64,000 nucleotides of DNA from NCBI GenBank assembly GCA_027605045.1, contig JAQFWX010000129.1:33559-97558 (forward strand). The letters run 5' to 3'. A program made the position numbers and the translations under genes. The notes beneath the pieces are model-generated. The model was not told where the DNA came from and ran no database searches. It worked only from the letters and a program-made list of their open reading frames with translations. This stretch comes from Phallus indusiatus. Taxonomy: Eukaryota > Basidiomycota > Agaricomycetes > Phallales > Phallaceae. Shown piece by piece: positions 12,038 to 24,597 of this stretch (position 1 is the first letter of the stretch; every line of letters starts with the position of its first letter).

Positions 12038-13677
12038 TCAACTCAACGGCCCGTCTACAACAGCAGCTCCATTCTCAACCGCCACCTCAATCTGTCCAGC
12101 TTTGCCCATTGCAGCACCCAGAGCTTGTGTACGGAATGCCAAACCGCGCGTTTTCTCTATAACTGACTGGTAGATAGGTAACGCTGGCCGATTGATCTCA
12201 ATCACGTTCTAGAGTTTTAGTAAGAGGTATACATTAGCCAGGCTTGAGTGAAATAAGATTCGCAGCTACGAACCTTTTCCAAGTCAATACGAGCATCCGC
12301 GCCCATACGCGTATCCCGAATGAGATTGACAATCCATTTCTCTCCTTCCTCCCGAGAGAGGTTCAATCGCTCAGAAAGATCGCTACGATTAAGCTCTCAT
12401 TAGTTTCCATCGTGCTTCTGAATCCAAGAAGAACTTACGCGATATCAATTCTTTGATGAATGCGACAATACGCCTCACTAATAAGGTACCTTGCATTATC
12501 CAAAAACTCCTCCGAGAAACCACCAAGGAAGAAATCATCCGTTACAATCTTCTCAGCTTTCGATAACTCCCTCTGGGCGCCTTCGAAATCAAAATCGATG
12601 TACAGCTCTTTCAAAAAGTTTGTGATAGGGTCGGTATATTGGTATTCTTCCGTTTGGATAACCTTGACAGCCTCCCGAATGGCATGTCGTAGACGTCCTG
12701 ATGTCGAAGCTTTCCGCGAAACGATTGCAGCGACGGAAAGATAACGAAGTATCCACGGGCAAGATGTTTGAATGGTGTTCAAATACGATGGCGACAAAAA
12801 TGTTTCCAATAGGAGTGTTCGACCCTCGGGGTGATTGAAGTAAACAAACAAGGACCAGTGGATTAACCACGTCCGAGCTTGCAATTGTGTTAAAGCACTG
12901 GCTACTTCTCCACCACCACCTCCAGCTAAATTCGCCGCCGCCGAAGCTGGCGCTGAGGATGATGACCTAGAGTCGATAAGCTCTCGTAGCGAGTTTATCT
13001 CCTCTAGCGCAACGGTCCATTTTCCTGTTAAAATATCCGAGGCAAGTTTACCCCAGTGAGCGGAAAGATTAAGATCGGAATCGGTGGATAGAACTCGGAA
13101 GTGGTATAGATAATCAGCTGCAGCGCTGTAGTTCCCGCACGTGTACTGGAATTGACCGAACTTGTACAAGACGGTAATTTGTTCCAGCGTAAGCTGCACA
13201 CGACCAAGCAGTTAAAAAAGTACGTCTAGTACAATAAGACCAAGAGACATACCCCATAATGGTCCTTTAGATACTGCAAATTCTGTCGTTTGTCCTGTCT
13301 TAACGCCTGAGCGACTTCAGGCTTTTCAATAATCTCCAAAACACTTTGAGCTTCCTGCTCAAGTCTATCATTCGTAGAGATAACTCTTTCACGTTTTTCG
13401 GCAAACTCTAACGCAAACAAAAGATGTGAATCTAAAAATTCACCTCAAGAAAGCAAAACACGCACGTACCAGCAGGAACATCTGTGCCAGGATATAACTG
13501 TTCAAACAAACCCACAGAGTAATCCACCATGTTTGTTCCATTTGTTAGTTCATATTGAGCTTTGATAATTTGTTCGACAGGAAAGAGCATCGTTTCCGTG
13601 AGGTGAGTCAATAATGGAAAGGCCAGGTGTCGATCCAGATACGGAATAATAGTTTGTGTCAAATCATGTTCAGCCAT
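12038..13677 (-). CDS. INT6: Translation initiation factor eIF3 subunit e (Int6)
   Basis: Subunit of the cytoplasmic eIF3 complex, which loads mRNA and initiator tRNA on the 40S ribosome. The N-terminus [20 protein letters not shown] and [23 protein letters not shown] are hallmarks of the eIF3e N-terminal domain (about residues 1-130). A helical repeat region follows ([18 protein letters not shown], then [11 protein letters not shown]). The PCI domain is near the C-terminus ([16 protein letters not shown] end, then [20 protein letters not shown]). The last exons give [23 protein letters not shown] and stop at 12038-12040. Introns lie near 13190-13250, 13400-13470, 12380-12435 and 12210-12275. 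Total is about 440 residues, normal for the family. A short Ala/Gly-rich insertion ([19 protein letters not shown]) lies in the middle. An in-frame ATG at 13779 exists, but 13677 matches the family start. Confidence 0.95.
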
Positions 13678-13847
13678 GATTCCTGAGATGCAAAACTTGA
13701 AATAAAAAAACGAAAACCGATTAATTTCTGATTCTGACGACGGTCCACGATTTACCGACCTGCAATGACTTTTGGGCAAAAAAGTGTTTTGGGCTTGTAC
13801 AGGTGCTTACGTAAACAAAGCTATTTTTTCCGACTACGTGTTCGACA

Positions 13848-14851
13848 ATGAACCAACTTACCAAAAATCTGCCTTGGTTTATTAGAGACCCAGCTGTTGG
13901 AATTATTGGCGAGGTAAAATAATGAACAACCTTTGACTAAGATTATGCTAACAAACTCAATTCAGAAATGCTACGTCTCCCTAATTGAAAACCTGAACAT
14001 AGGCGATGTAGAATGCATCAAGTTCTCAATCTCAAAAGGACTTGGAGTTGGTATTGTCGTTGGAGGATCGTTTATGAAACTTCCGCAACTACTTCTAAGT
14101 GCGAAGAACTTTCATCTCCTCCTTTAACTCTCGCTGAATGTGCTACTTAGTTTTACGAGCACGTTCTGCACGAGGCCTCTCACTACCTTCATACATCCTC
14201 GAAACACTCTCATACGCAATTACACTAGCATACTCCGCACGAAACGCCTTTCCATTCTCGACATACGGCGAAAACCTATTTCTCACACTCCAAAACATAG
14301 TTATAACTCTCCTCATAATTCGCCACTCCCCACGACGCAGCAGCTCGAGTAGTAGCTCTTCCAAACTCATTTTAGGAGTTGCTGTATCCGCGGCTACATC
14401 CTACCTCTTAGCAATCATTCCAATGAGCTTTCTGGCTTTACTCCAAGTAGCCACGATCCCACTATCCCTTCTCTCAAAATTCCCTCAAATATATGAAAAC
14501 CAGACTAATCGTTCAACGGGGCAACTATCCGCCGTCGCCGTAATCTCACAAGTAGCCGGGTGTCTCGCTCGTCTCTTCACCACCGCGACAGAAGTCAAAG
14601 ATCCCATCGTCTTCGCAGGCTTCTTCCTCGCTTTCCTACTCAACCTCGTCCTCGGATTCCAGATGTACATGTTCTGGGGCCAAGACGCCGACGATAAAGG
14701 TCTAGGAAACTATTCCATGCTCAGAGACAAAGGAGAGAGAGGATCTTTAGAAAAAGTCGTCGTGACTCCTCAAAGGCCCAGCAGCCCGCCTCACAGACAG
14801 GTTCAGACTCCTCCCCCCGGCGGTAGAAAATGGGCTAGGAAACTCGATTGA
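13848..14851 (+). CDS. MPDU1-like PQ-loop membrane protein
   Basis: Homologue of mannose-P-dolichol utilisation defect 1, a PQ-loop protein of the ER membrane that helps use of dolichol-linked sugars in glycosylation. Three exons are supported: 13848-13913, 13966-14098 and 14151-14851. The introns 13914-13965 and 14099-14150 have GT...AG borders. The first PQ-loop motif is MKLPQLL, and the splice joins it to RARSARGLSLPSYILETLSY, the family signature. The second is SKFPQIYENQTNRSTGQLS. Several hydrophobic helices follow. The tail after LGFQMYMFWG is polar and ends in a Pro/Arg-rich stretch. The length is about 300 residues, slightly longer than animal MPDU1. It diverges from the eIF3e gene, leaving about 170 bases between the two start codons, and converges on the ADP/ATP carrier gene. 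Confidence 0.9.
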
Positions 14852-14960
14852 AGCGTGTTTGTGTACAAGTTATCCTATTTACATATAATGTAGGCCAATT
14901 GGAGCTATTTATTAAAGAAATCTTGGCCTGAAGCCCGCCCGCATTTGGGTATGGGTATCA

Positions 14961-16607
14961 TCAGCCTGATCCAGCGCTGTAGGCGTGACCCCAAGCCAGT
15001 TCCTGGAATCTATTTGTAATGAGAAAACTGTTTATAGCTGGGAGGTTGAGAGAAACGTACTTATCATATAAGGCAAGAGTACCAGCTGCCGCGACACCAC
15101 TGTGAAACTAATCAGTAAATCTTTCCTTCAGAGAACGGAATTCAACGTGCCGAAGTATATTGGCCATAGCACCACCTAGGTTGTATCGTCAGAATGAACT
15201 GTTCAAGAAAGATATTCGTAAAAGTAACACTTGCCGAAGAGAGACTTGACGCCTTCTTTGGCAACTATTTCACGAGTTGCATGCAAGAATGATTTATACT
15301 TGATCTGTAAAACAAATTGTGATAAACTATTCAGAATTGGAACAAGATGTGACTAGGAACTGACAGCTTCTCCGGAGGTCATCATCATTCTCCTTCTTAT
15401 AGTATCAAGGGGATAAGAGGCCAAGGCTGCGCCCTATACGTAAGAATCGGTATTATTCTGACATTAGATATAAATGTATTGATTATTTGTGACTTACAGT
15501 CGTGCAGGCATAACCAACAGCAAATGAGGCGAGGAAACTTCCTTTAAGCTTTCCTTGAAGAACAATATCCCTGAAAAAGTAGCATCTCAGTACAATCGCT
15601 TTAATAGAATCAAAAGGGAACTTCTACTTCAGAGTATCATATCCACCAAAACTGTAATAATTTTTCATTTATCAGTTCAATTCAGCAATCCTAATTTTGA
15701 TCTGACTTACTAGAGACCGCGATAAACGACAATTCCGAGTAGATTGGGCACGAAACCACGATATAACCCAGCAACACCATCGCTTTTCAGGGTCTGCTTG
15801 TAGACATCAATTAATCCTGCATATTGGCGTTGTCCACCTTTCTTTCCATCGGCTGCCAATCGCGTTCTTGCGCTAATAATATGTCGGTGCCATCGGTTCA
15901 GGAAGAATTAACCAGATTAGAAAAAAACGAGAACTCACAAATCGAGAGAGTAGACGAATATAGAAGATGTTGCTCCTGCAGCAGCACCACTGGCGACATT
16001 GCCTAAACGTTGGGGTGAATAAAAACATGCGCATATAAGTTATAAGGAGAGAGTACGTACCGGCGACCCAAAGACCAAAACCTTCAGATTTTTTGAATCC
16101 GAACATTCGTTTGTAAGTATCCTTGGCCGAAAAGTTTATAGCTTGCGTAGGAAAATATCTAATGATATTAGTGCCATTTCCACGCCAGACTGTAGATGGT
16201 TTAGAGCGTGAGGAGTGTGAAGATGGGAGGAGGGGGAAAGTATTTTATGTACAGCTTAGCATTCCTTCGCTTTGGTATGTACGGACGAATGCGTCCGTTA
16301 TGCCGCGATATGGGGTGGGCAAACGGCCGGAAGCTAACATAGCTCCTTGGTTCTGAATGAGGAGTTTTACTCTCTCAATTGGGGCAGCACCAGTCTTGGA
16401 GATTGCTCTAAAAGGTAGTTTGGAAATGAAATTCTTTGAAAGACATTGATTTTACATACGCGGCAACACCGCCGGCAAGAAAGTCCACTGTACCAAAAGG
16501 AGAAGTGTTATTATTTAATTAAGAAGAACATGTAGATAGAGATATAGACTCGTACCAGCGAAGTTGGACTGTTGAGCAGATGTCGTAACAACCTGTTTGT
16601 CCGACAT
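14961..16607 (-). CDS. AAC: Mitochondrial ADP/ATP carrier
   Basis: Inner-membrane antiporter that exports ATP from the matrix and imports ADP. The decisive signature is RRRMMM ([12 protein letters not shown], encoded around 15370-15415), which is diagnostic of ADP/ATP carriers among SLC25 proteins. Three carrier repeats are visible: [21 protein letters not shown] (with the P-x-E-R-V-K variant of the repeat signature), [15 protein letters not shown] and [10 protein letters not shown]. The protein begins [13 protein letters not shown] and ends [18 protein letters not shown]. It is split by about ten tiny exons and introns, a density typical of conserved basidiomycete genes. The stop is at 14961-14963, after an intron at about 15010-15060. 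The length of about 310 residues is normal. No presequence is expected in this family. Confidence 0.95.
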
Positions 16608-17342
16608 TGTTCAAAAATATAGAAAAAGAAGAAAGAAAAAAATTGAGTGGGGGTTGAGAGAAATTCTACGTTAAAGTTTTCGCTTTGGCGAGTTGAGGAG
16701 CGCGAAAATCGTGCTGCATAAATGCATTCCAACTTTCCGGAGATACTCGGACATAAACCGTCCGAAGCGTTCCGGAAGCATATCTCAATTGGACGAGCAG
16801 TGGTCCGGCACATAAAAGCACAACGAAAATGCCCAATATCGAATCATTCCGAGATGTATGATGTCAAAATCAGCGAAAACTGATCTCGGTGAAACCGGGT
16901 GAGTCAGTATTTGGATGATTGCGGGAATTTTTGAACTCATGACCCATGACAGCATGCGCTGCAAGAGATCTGTACATTTATATCATTAGGAGCAGACCGA
17001 CAGAGCATAGCTTTTACGATGTTCACTCTTTTGAATGAACTCTATTCCTTTAAGAGTATTGAAGCATATGGTATACACGTCGGATCTGGGCAATCACAAA
17101 GTGGAACCTTTTTAGACTCAGATGATGTTTTGCTGGAAAACCGTAGAAACATACCACCTTATACCATTTATATTTTGCGAAAATGCACATAATGCAGTCA
17201 AGAAAGCAAATGGTTCAACTTATAATCGGGTTGAAGTTTCCATTGCGTGTCGTTCAATGAACTTCAAAAGTTAGTGTGACATGTGAACATGTGACGATAT
17301 GTGACCGACAGTAAAAAAAAATCATTCCCTCAGTCCTCAATT
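16608..17342. other. Divergent intergenic region, carrier / Nop15-like gene
   Basis: About 735 bases lie between the two outward-facing start codons. An A-rich tract sits at 16618-16642, close to the carrier start, and is probably 5' leader. I see no convincing gene. The frame 16511-16813 (-) only overlaps the carrier start and is treated as a shadow. The region presumably holds both promoters. Confidence 0.5.
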
Positions 17343-18625
17343 ATGCCAACGGCAAAGCCCTCTCAAAAAGGCTCAACAGAAGTCAAGTTCAAGCAAAAAA
17401 GAAAGGATGCCGAAGACGTTGCAGAAAAAGAAGCAGCCTCGCCAAAACCTAATAAAAGGGCTCGGAAAGACAACTCTCAGCCAGAAACTCAATCGAATAC
17501 CAAGCCTCCCTTGAAATCCGCTATGAAACCTCCCAAAAAGTCTTCTCAAGCCGACAAGTCGCATGAGAAAGAGGACGCCAAGGCATTAACAAAACCATCA
17601 AAACAGGCTGAGAAGACGTCAAAAGCCGCTGCTAAACCCAAGAAGAAGGCCGAGAAACAAGAGGAATCTGCTTCGTCAGACGAAGAGTCAGCGGTGTCAA
17701 TAGTGGAAGACGATGAAAACGACGAAGATGAGAGTGGAGAGGACGAAGAGAATTACCATCTGACTGGATTCTCGTCAGAAGAAGATTCTTCCGACGAGGA
17801 GGTCGATCAAAATGAGGAGGCTCTTGATGTGTCAAAGCTACCGTCACTTGCCAAGGATGATGTCGCTCTTAAAAAAAGATTAGACGAGGCGAAGAGCAGA
17901 AAGAATCAGGTTAACTCATTCAACATCTTAGATTACCTTCAGTAAGGCTCACTACCTTTTGTAGTCAGAAGAGCGAGGTGTTATTTACTTGGGCCGTATT
18001 CCGCATGGTTTTTACGAAGATGAAATGCGCTCATACTTTTCACAATTCGGAGACGTAACGCGGTTAAGATTGTCCCGTAATAAAAAGGTTGGACAGATGT
18101 CTTTTTAAGCCTCATTCTTCCCGAAGCTGACCTGATCGGGAAACACCAGACGGGCCATTCGAAACACTACGCCTTCATCGAATTCAGTTTGGCAGAAGTT
18201 GCTCAGATTGTCAGTGAAACGATGCACAACTACCTTCTTATGGGTCATATTCTCCAATGTCGAGTTATCCCAAAAGACCAAATACATCCCGAGCTATGGG
18301 TTGGTGCCAATCGCAAATGGCGATTAATTCCCCGGAATAAACTAGTTCGTGAGAAGCACAATAAGGTGATACCACTTCCTCGTCCGCCACTTTGACAAAA
18401 ACTCAGTTACATGATTCTCTTTAGCTTCGGACACCGGAGGAGCAGGCACAGTCGGAGAAAGCCCTCCTAGCTCGTCAGCGTAAAAAACAAAAGGCAATCA
18501 AAGAAAAGGGGATAGATTATGACATGGAACCCGTGGCATATGTAAGCTCGGAGACTTTGTGTTTTTCTCGTTGTTCATCATTTTTTGTGCCTGTATAGAA
18601 ACGGCCTATAGAAGCCTCGAGCTAG
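17343..18625 (+). CDS. NOP15: Nop15-like nucleolar RRM protein
   Basis: Ribosome-biogenesis RNA-binding protein of the Nop15 / NIFK family, acting in nucleolar 60S subunit assembly. Five exons fit exactly in frame: 17343-17909, 17965-18087, 18150-18365, 18425-18541 and 18599-18625. The first about 190 residues are a Lys/Glu/Ser-rich, acidic nucleolar-type tail. The RRM follows, with RNP2 [15 protein letters not shown] and RNP1 KHYAFIEF separated by [20 protein letters not shown]. Then come the family-typical [14 protein letters not shown] and the motif after it ([12 protein letters not shown]). The C-terminus is basic ([19 protein letters not shown]) and ends RPIEASS. The ATG at 17343 is chosen because upstream in-frame sequence has only a GTG and no ATG. 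The long acidic N-terminal extension makes this larger than yeast Nop15. Confidence 0.9.
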
Positions 18626-18816
18626 AACGTTTGTATTCAACCTTATTGTTTCGGTACGCGGCCCAGTTTCCATATCGACCATATAACGCATACTCATATT
18701 CTCCTAATGAAGCATAGCCATTTACAAATACCAAGTGACTAGTACATACAGTATGTGCAATTCTATTTCGTATGATATTGTTATATGAAATGAAAGACTG
18801 TCTTAGATAAATAATA

Positions 18817-19557
18817 TTATGCCCTGGCTGCTACGACCTTTGCATAAGAGCGCCGGGACGGCTTAGCCTGGTTCGGAAGCGGAATGTGTTCCCAGTCGTC
18901 CAAGTCATACCTGTCTGAATCAATTTCGGTAAAATCATCCAGAGCTAGAACTTGACGTGGACGACTAATCAACTCGAATCTCTTCTCTGGAGGAGAATTG
19001 GTAAATAAAGGGCTACACTGACAGTTCTTATCAACGAACTACAGACCTGCCGAGCGTGACGGAGGTTTCATCAGATCCATCAGCGATACGGTATCGGATT
19101 TCCTTGTTGGAATACCGGCGAGACTACGGGGTGTTTCCACGAACTCCCGGTTTCCTTCCGAGGTCAACTTCGCATCGACTTTGGCCTCGGTGACGTCCCA
19201 ACGCAGAGTCCAGCTGGCTTCCGAAGATCGCAAGTTTGACTTGGCTACCTTATACGGACGGCAACAGGTGCATGATGAAACGGGATGTCGCTTGGACTTG
19301 GCGACGTCCATGGGTTTCTTGAGACGTTGTCGGGCACATTCTGAGGACCGTTTGGCCTTCATTGTTAGAGGATCTAGCATGTCCACGGAAGAAGGAGAGA
19401 TAAGAGGCTCGGACGGTACATCGGGTAATTGTGGTGAAGGATATGTCTTCACGTCTACTACGGGGTCTATGAAAGAGTGATAGATAGATTCAGAGCAGCT
19501 GCAGAAGTCATCAACATCATCGACTACGGCGGGGACTGCATTGACGGGCTTGGTCAT
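18817..19557 (-). CDS. Hypothetical protein, polar, fungal-type
   Basis: Not recognised. Two exons, 19557-19047 and 18986-18817, join across a GTCTGT...CCAG intron (19046-18987). The join restores the frame (SAEKRFELISRP). The protein has about 225 residues, is hydrophilic and has no signal peptide or membrane segment. It carries an acidic start (VVDDVDDFCSCSESIYHSF), a Cys cluster (SSCTCCRPYK, about residue 96) and basic blocks (MKAKRSSECARQRLKK). The C-terminal exon is conserved-looking (IDSDRYDLDDWEHIPLPNQ) and ends in a basic patch. The upstream region carries CACGTG- and ACGTGA-type words (19780-19800). The opposite-strand frame 19181-19480 is a shadow of exon 1. Confidence 0.7.
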
Positions 19558-19904
19558 GAGTGATCAAGGAGAAAAGAAAAGCAATTAATGGTGGTGACTG
19601 TTCGGGGAGAGATTGAGCAGTGCTGACGTGATTGAAACAACGGGGTTTTATATTCTACGAACATCCCCAGATAGCCTAGGATATAACCTCTGACGCTCAG
19701 CTAGTTGCCAGTCGTCACCCCTGTTATGGATAGGGCTGATTAGGGGAGAAGGGCACAGCCGTGACCAAATCCGGTACCGCATAGATAACACGTGATTCAG
19801 AGAACGCAGCCGAGCAAGGTCTGACTGTCCTTATCTCAGGCTGAATCACATTGACTGTACAGCCCTGGGAGATTGGCATATTTACACACCCTCACATTGT
19901 ATTA

Positions 19905-22900
19905 TTATTCATCGCCTGATATGGGCTCATAATATACAGGCATAGGTCTCAACTGCTTCTGTGCGAGATAATCAGGCGCATCCGTGTAGTCTTCGAATTC
20001 CAGGGCTGAATGGAACGTTCCATCCGATATCAGCTCCAATCCTGCTACAGATGCACCTTGCTCGTCCAGTGACCACAGCGATATCGCTAGTGTGTTTTCC
20101 GAGTGACGCCTCAAAATTCTAAACAGAATGAACTAGGTGAGTCATAGGTGCGAACACGGGTAGGAAACCAACCAACCCCGAAGGTAGGACAAAAATAGTC
20201 TGCGGTCTTTCAATAGGGTGAATTGAAACGTGCGAAGTGATGTCATTAGTTTTGTATATAACACGAAACACCGTTGACTTCTCTCACCCGATATTATTGA
20301 TGTATTTGCCTAACTAGAATTCCTGTCATATGGAACACAAGCAAATACTTCGAAGAAACACAAACCTGCCATCCGTTTAAGTAGATTTGAACCCGGAAAT
20401 TGGAAGTTATATTGCTAGGCGTGATAGACAGCCGTATGGGTGTGTCAATGTAATCATGGTTAATATCCTAATTATCGTTACGGCTGTAAAAGGAATTGCT
20501 GAAATTCTAAGAGAACCATTATGACTTGCCAGAGAGAAGGTGGTTCGGTAAAAGTTTACGCCCGCGCCATGGACACCATCCAAAGGACTGCTATCTTCCC
20601 AGTGAGAATCATCAAAACCTGGCAAATGTGCTCCAATTCTTTCAGCGTAAAGGCCGCCTTCATTTAAATATCCCCGGAATTTGTCAGGATTGGCAATACT
20701 TCCACCCTTTGAACACGAGCTTAGGAGTTAGGGCATTCATCTACTGATGCAGATACGACACGGAGCACTAACGAAATTTCCTTGAATCTTCCATTCCGTA
20801 AAATTAGACTTCCCGTTTATCAATTCATATCCTCGAACTCCACGAGGCTGCGGAGAAAGGTGAAAATATAATCAGCTCAGATTCGAGGTTTTGCCGCAAA
20901 AAACTTCCAACATACCTCTTTTCCCCCATTGGCTACAAACTAAATTTCAGTTAAAAAAAACAATACACCACTCCATCATGCTCACTGCTAGTTTCAACGA
21001 TACTACAGCAAAAGGATAAGATGCATACAGAATACAACAGACTCAGAGCAATGCACGCACCCCATGTGGTCTCCATAAGGCAAATTGCATTAAAACACAG
21101 GCCCATCCAGCGTGCTCTTTGAAAGCTCACCTTGAAGGACAGTCAATACATTGTCTTCTCCAATTAGTAAAGACTCCTTCGATATATTCCAAGTGTTGGT
21201 AACAACGCTGGTGCTTGGGTCTCCTGCGTATGAGCCCAAAAACACTCCATTCAAAAACGCACTATAGCCGAACGCCACACCACCTTGTACCGTCAAAGTG
21301 ACTGCGGTTGGTTCATCAGAAGCCACAAAGTGACCGCGGAAGATCAAATTTCCTCCAAAGAATCTATCACATGGATTAAAAGCTAAAATCTGACAGCAGC
21401 ATCTGATTACCCATATTGTTGGGAATATAAAACCACGTTTCCCGCTAACGGTGGCAAATTTGTATACTGCAGGAGCACCGCATGTCAAAAGAGCAAATCA
21501 GAGTGTGCTGAATTGTCTTACATTGGTTTGTGTCAAGTTTGCAACGGTGAATAGATTATCATCAAAATCTCGGTTCATTTCAGGGAGACTGCGTGGTGTA
21601 AATAAGTATACAAATACCCTCTCCATACAAATAACACACCTGTTCATTGCTTTCCAGTTTTGAAGGACTGGAAGCTTAAGCGAGGGTGGCCCAGAAACAT
21701 CGAATATCAAAGTTCCATGACTCGACCGACGTACAGCCTGCCGTTCTCCGTTCCAATCGATCTGAGCGATTGATGAACGTGCAACGACTTCAACTTGGGT
21801 CGTCATATTCACATCTCCGTCCTGGTTTATCAAGCTAGGTTAAACTATGCTCGCAGTATATCCAGTAAGAATTCATACCAGGAAAAGAGTAGTTGATGAT
21901 AGAGATGCCCCTCTCACTAAATAGGGGCCACTCACGAGGACACTAGCGAAAAACTACTTGAGAAGAAGTGCCTTGGAGAATAGGGTCACACAACTCTCAC
22001 GTTTCGTTTGACCCGATAGAAAAGTAGTTAGAGAAGTCTCCTCCGTTTCCAATGACCGGAGCATGCCAAGTGCCAGCAGTTTGTTTATCCAGAATCAAGA
22101 TGCGCAAAGATACTAGTTGGAATTTAATGTCAACAAAGTTAGTGCCGTTTAACAGGTAGTTTAATCTTAGTAGCCCATTGGACCAATCATAAGATATGTT
22201 GGTTGCTTCGTTTAGAGAGACTTGAGGCTGGGTTGGTAAAATGAATGTCGTCTCTCCGGTTTGACCAAGAGGGGCATATAAGATGATATAGTCTGCCTCA
22301 TCAATTCTACAGGGAGATAAATGTGTTGTCATATTCAAACCGTAATTGCAGCTCACGTAGTCCACGTCATTATTCTACATCTTGATCAGCAAACTTCCGG
22401 ATAGGCTAAACATTCATCGACTTACTCCGAGGTAGAATACAGGATTGATGTATTCGACTTGCCGAAGGTGTAATCTGTGACAATAATCTTGCTTTCTCTT
22501 CCATCTATTGTGATTTCTCCGTTCTCAGGAATGAGTAAAGTACCCATTGATGTGGTAACGTTAAGTTTGGTGGTGTCCAAGTTCGTCGATCTACCTCAGT
22601 TATGTGCGATATATGTCAAGCGACCAGTTGATACCACTTACGGTGAATCTTGATGACGGAGAACGTAAAATCCGGCATTCGAAGCTAAATTCCGGAGTTC
22701 AGCTGTGTGAATAGCTGTAGATGTTGTATAATTTGTCCCATTGGCGATCAAAGTAGCCGCTAATAAATCTCTTGAAACACGTAGAAATAGTCCTTGTAGT
22801 CTCATTTCTGGCATTTTGGGCGTCAGAACACGATTTTCGTTAATTCCTATCACGATCTCAGTACATCATTAGATCAAATGAATCAATTATACCTCCTCCG

Positions 22901-24597
22901 TAGTCATAGGAAGTGTAAACGGTTGGCTCCAATGTTTGTCCCCAGTTGGTTCCTCCATAAAGCACTATGACAAATTGATGAATCTCGGGCTATTGATGTG
23001 AACCATCGAGACGAACTATATATGTCTGACATATCATATATAAACTCAATAATTATATGCAAGGTTATTCGGTTGAGAACATACTTAAGATGGTAGCAGT
23101 TTGCGCGCTGTCCTTTGTATTAGCTGCTGTATTCTGCAAACTGACCATGGACTACTTACTAATTCTCCTTGTAGAAGACGTCCTCATATTGCGCATTTGT
23201 CAGATTTACCGCTGTCACCCAAAATCAGCTCCCAGTCTGTCGTTTTGGCAGCATATACTGACTATACTTTTCATATCCTGTGCCGCCCATAGAAACCTCG
23301 CCCCAGCTTAGCAAAAAACCTCCGCCGAACTGGAAATGTGATCAACTGATGATTGATTTTTGACATCGAGAAGTGTCCTCACTTCAGCGAGACACAGCGG
23401 ATTGGAAAAAGCAACGGCTTCATGGTCGGAGTAATATACCGATTGAACTTGTGCCCAACTATTTGTGCCTTGAGGGTAACTGTCTCCACTGTTTTGTTCG
23501 TTGAGACCAATTTTCATAACGAAATCTTTGAATCAACAAACCAGTAAATATTTACAGCACCCTCCCCACCTAAGTCAGGACTGAAGTTTCCAGCTTCACC
23601 ACCATGTTGATCGTTGAACGTAATAGCTACCATAGCCATTCAAAACAGAAGAAAACTAGCGAGAAGAGCGAAAGCTTGCGTACGGACAACGATACCATTT
23701 TCTCGGTAGGTATTGATAATTGCTTGCATGTAAGGCGAATGATCTCCTCCAGCACTAAATTCATTTTCGGCCTGTACCAAAATTACTTGATTCGAATGTC
23801 GGTTTCACAGCTCCTTCAATTTAAGCGTATACCAACCTGGACCACCGTTAATAATCTGATTTCTTGCGAGCAATTGGCTAATTGAGATCATATATGGCTG
23901 CCAAGCTAAAGTAGGATCTGAAATGAAGTACGGAAAACAGGAGGAGATTGAAAAACCTTGAGTGTAGTTGACATTGTCCGTTCGTAGCGAACCTGCGATA
24001 TTCCCTACCCATCCGGGAAACCCTCCCCAGTAGTTTCTGAAACTCATAAATAAAGGTTTTCCTGGTATTAATTAATGAACACTACCGCCGTCTAAATCGG
24101 AAATCAGAAAAATACGTGATCAGTATAGCCTAGTAGTACTCACTAATGTATGGACCAGGTCTGATAAGGGATGATATTTGTGTTCACTAGAACTAAAGTC
24201 CATCTTACCTTGCAATTAACCATAAGCCCACTTGTTTGGCTTCATCAATGAACATTTGGAGATCACGATATGTCCCGGATTGAAAATCAGGTTCGCTTGT
24301 GCTGGCCCAGGGATAATGCAAAGCCCAGTTGATATAAAAAGAAACGGTATTGAATCCATTATATTTGACTTTTTGAAAGATATCCTTCCACAAATAAGGG
24401 TTTGGTTGCCTCCAAGGATGAAATTCAGCGGACAAGATGAAGGTACGCTGCCCAAAAATAAACAAAGAGTTGGAATCCCATGTGACTGCATTTGTTAGTC
24501 CAGTGGAATTTCGCTTATGCAAAGTTGAAGTGCAACAGTCTGTAAAGAATATAGAAAAGTAAATGAATAGGCAAAAGACAAGCCTGAGGTTAGGCAT
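19905..24597 (-). CDS. lacA: Secreted beta-galactosidase, GH35
   Basis: Extracellular glycoside hydrolase that removes terminal beta-galactose from plant polysaccharides and oligosaccharides. The N-terminus [18 protein letters not shown] is a signal peptide. The GH35 barrel starts at [19 protein letters not shown] and continues with [22 protein letters not shown] and [18 protein letters not shown]. The acid/base Glu is in [10 protein letters not shown] (codons near 23757-23771). The nucleophile Glu is in NPLCLAE-FQFGGG (codon at about 23393-23395, next to an intron). Downstream exons match fungal beta-galactosidase domains 2-5, including [10 protein letters not shown] and [15 protein letters not shown] in the C-terminal jelly rolls. 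About 20 short introns are spread over 4.7 kb, and the product is roughly 1,000 residues, normal for fungal LacA. The stop is TAA at 19905-19907. Individual exon borders were not all checked. Confidence 0.9.

Noticed and set aside
14143..14370. Minus-strand frame over MPDU1
   Set aside because: Shadow of a membrane-helix-rich exon on the other strand.
17301..17342. Upstream extension of the Nop15-like protein
   Set aside because: The in-frame upstream codon is GTG and the nearby ATG is followed at once by TGA, so ATG at 17343 is the first usable start.
19181..19480. Plus-strand frame of about 99 residues
   Set aside because: It lies antisense to the well-supported exon 1 of the gene at 18817-19557 and has no domain.
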